Origin: Clostridiales bacterium
GTDB lineage: Bacteria > Bacillota > Clostridia > Christensenellales > UBA3700
Length of the DNA stretch: 32,922 nt
Direction: 5' to 3'
Assembly (NCBI GenBank): GCA_014799645.1
Contig: JAAVHQ010000001.1
Coordinates: forward strand, 30,009 to 62,930
Made by a program: the position numbers and the translations under genes. The stretch's first letter is position 1. Each line of letters starts with the position of its first letter. The notes below the pieces were generated by a model. It saw only the letters and a program-made list of their open reading frames with translations, had not been told where the DNA came from and searched no databases. This document shows positions 31,617-32,922 of the stretch, piece by piece.

Positions 31617-32570
31617 ATGCAGGAATTCAAGACTACTTTGATAATGGTGGGTATAATGTTGGCTTACGCCGTACCCGGATATATTTTGGTGAAAGTGAAG
31701 TTTGTCAAATCGGACAATATCTCGGCTTTTTCCAAAGTACTAATGTTCGTATGTCAGCCAGCGCTCACTTTGTATTCGTTCAACAAAGCGGAATTTTCCA
31801 AAGAGTTGGGCATAAACCTTCTTATATTTTTGGCTATAATAACAATCGCGCAGTTGATATTTATAGGTATATTTTATCTTATATTTCGAAAGAAACAAAG
31901 CGACATAAGATACCGTATCGCGACGATAGCGACCACGTTGTCCAACTGCTCGTTTTTGGGCGTACCGCTCTTGGAAGCAATCTTTCCGGATTCTCCCAAC
32001 GTGGCGGCATATTCAATGATGTATTTTCTCTCAATGAGTTTGCTCGGCTGGACGTTGGTATCTACAATCATAACACGCGACAAGAAGTATATAAATATAA
32101 AAAAGATTCTTATCAATCCCGCGACGATTTCAATCGCGATTTCATTGCCGTTTTTCTTAACGGGCTTCAAGATAGGTAGCGAGAACGGAGAAGTGTTGGG
32201 ACAAATCGGCAATATGATTTCCGTGCTTGGCAAAATGACGACGCCTCTTTGTATGTTGGTAATGGGTATGCGACTTGCGACGATTAAAGTCAAAAGTCTG
32301 TTTACCAACTGGTTGCAATACGTTTCGGTTGTGATAAATCAATTCATATTCCCGCTTTTCGTATTGGCGATTTTATCAATTTTCAAAGTGGATACGGAAC
32401 TTAAATGCTGTATGTATATTATGTGTTCGTGTCCGGTCGCATCTGTGGTTCAAAATTATGCCGAACTTCTCGGCGAAGGTCAGGACGTCGCCGCAAATAC
32501 GGTGCTACTCGGCACAATGTCGTCGATTGCGACTTTGCCGATAATGGCGCTTATGTTAAACGTGATTTAA
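31617..32570 (+). CDS. AEC-family (auxin efflux carrier-like) membrane transporter
   Basis: A 317-residue integral membrane protein with about ten hydrophobic segments in two halves. It starts with TLIMVGIMLAYAVPGYIL, has a conserved FVCQPALTLYSFNKAEF motif in the helix-break region, SNCSFLGVPLLEAIFP, a cluster MTTPLCMLVMGMRLATIKV and the late CPVASVVQNYAELLGE before the final helix. The pattern and length match the AEC family, which exports or imports small carboxylates such as malate or related solutes. The substrate is unknown. It is convergent with the acetyltransferase gene, with a 21-base gap. Confidence 0.88.
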   Translation: MQEFKTTLIMVGIMLAYAVPGYILVKVKFVKSDNISAFSKVLMFVCQPALTLYSFNKAEFSKELGINLLIFLAIITIAQLIFIGIFYLIFRKKQSDIRYRIATIATTLSNCSFLGVPLLEAIFPDSPNVAAYSMMYFLSMSLLGWTLVSTIITRDKKYINIKKILINPATISIAISLPFFLTGFKIGSENGEVLGQIGNMISVLGKMTTPLCMLVMGMRLATIKVKSLFTNWLQYVSVVINQFIFPLFVLAILSIFKVDTELKCCMYIMCSCPVASVVQNYAELLGEGQDVAANTVLLGTMSSIATLPIMALMLNVI

Positions 32571-32591
32571 GTGATTTAGGAAAAATCGTTT

Positions 32592-32922
32592 TTAGAACAA
32601 TTCCTTTTTGAATTTTACCGAATCTTGCGGAGTAAGTTTTCTTATTACTCGGCAGGGAACGCCTGCGGCGATTACGCCTTCGGGAATATCTCTCGTGACT
32701 ACGCTGCCGCTTGCGATAACTGAATTTTTGCCTATCGTAACTCCGCCGTTGACAATAACTCCGCTTGCAAGCCAGACGCCGTCGCCGATAGTGATTGGCT
32801 TTGCATATTCGAGGTCGTAAACGCCGTCGGGGTATTGCTGAATGGCTCTCTCGCTCGCAAGTAGCGGATGAACGGGAGTTGCTATCGTGACGTTTGCGCC
32901 GAACATTACGTTGTCGCCGATA
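32592..32922 (-). CDS. Sugar/maltose O-acetyltransferase-like hexapeptide acyltransferase, partial
   Basis: C-terminal fragment of a left-handed beta-helix acyltransferase; the gene continues past the right window edge. The visible part opens with IGDNVMFGANVTIATPVHPL, including the catalytic-type His of the LacA/Maa family (TPVHP), followed by ITIGDGVWLASGVIVNGGVT, then IGKNSVIASGSVVTRDIP and AAGVPCRVIRKL, which are hexapeptide repeats and the closing motif of this family. It uses acetyl-CoA to acetylate sugars or related acceptors. The methionine at 32906 is internal, not the start. Confidence 0.9.
   Translation of the reverse strand, partial: IGDNVMFGANVTIATPVHPLLASERAIQQYPDGVYDLEYAKPITIGDGVWLASGVIVNGGVTIGKNSVIASGSVVTRDIPEGVIAAGVPCRVIRKLTPQDSVKFKKELF

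Overview
The window looks like a defence island of a low-GC, spore-forming Bacillota (Clostridia-like) genome, joined on the right to chromosomal backbone. Spo0A, AGGAGG-type ribosome binding sites, perfect 17-bp-spaced sigma-A promoters and AT-rich codon use support this assignment. No genus can be named from the sequence alone.

Bases 1-483 are non-coding and AT-rich, with short degenerate repeats, ending in a consensus promoter at 424-452. From 484 to 20785 every gene is on the plus strand with tiny gaps or overlaps. First comes a type 1 BREX locus: brxA, brxB, brxC, pglX, pglZ, brxL. It is followed by a Pycsar pair (nucleotide cyclase plus membrane effector) and a Gabija-type pair (OLD-family nuclease plus UvrD-like helicase). 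No terminator is visible between these systems, so they may share one roughly 20-kb transcript.

The most striking feature is pglX. It is not one gene but at least four coding pieces: an N-terminal methyltransferase half (5231-7120), a first target-recognition-domain (TRD) piece in another frame directly after a G6-T-G5 tract (7093-7104), a second freestanding TRD paralogue with its own ribosome binding site (7864-8592), and a freestanding C-terminal domain (10076-11011). A DUF4357 gene and a TIR-domain gene sit between the second TRD and the C-terminal domain. Loss of one G would fuse the methyltransferase half to TRD1. A three-segment CAGGAG/CTCCTG/CAGGAG element could control translation of TRD2. 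Together these suggest a modular, switchable BREX methyltransferase.

From 20786 to 21760 there is a gene-free stretch with a degenerate array of about 85-bp period, then a structured leader. An excisionase and a tyrosine integrase follow (21761-23598). After these come an elaborate hairpin-rich element at 23675-23868, a SLOG/DUF1273 gene, an AbiH-family gene, an unknown 152-residue gene and, on the minus strand, a UvrD-family helicase with a probable embedded nuclease segment.

The right side (about 29.0 kb onward) reads as backbone: tRNA-Ser(UGA) with a terminator, an orphan 5' half of a related tRNA-Ser, an acidic zinc-ribbon protein, spo0A, a divergent XRE regulator that may be leaderless, an AEC-family transporter, and an acetyltransferase cut by the window edge. 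The tRNA-Ser gene lies at the junction with its 3' end facing the island, the usual layout for an integrase-inserted island, though no far-end attachment copy was identified.
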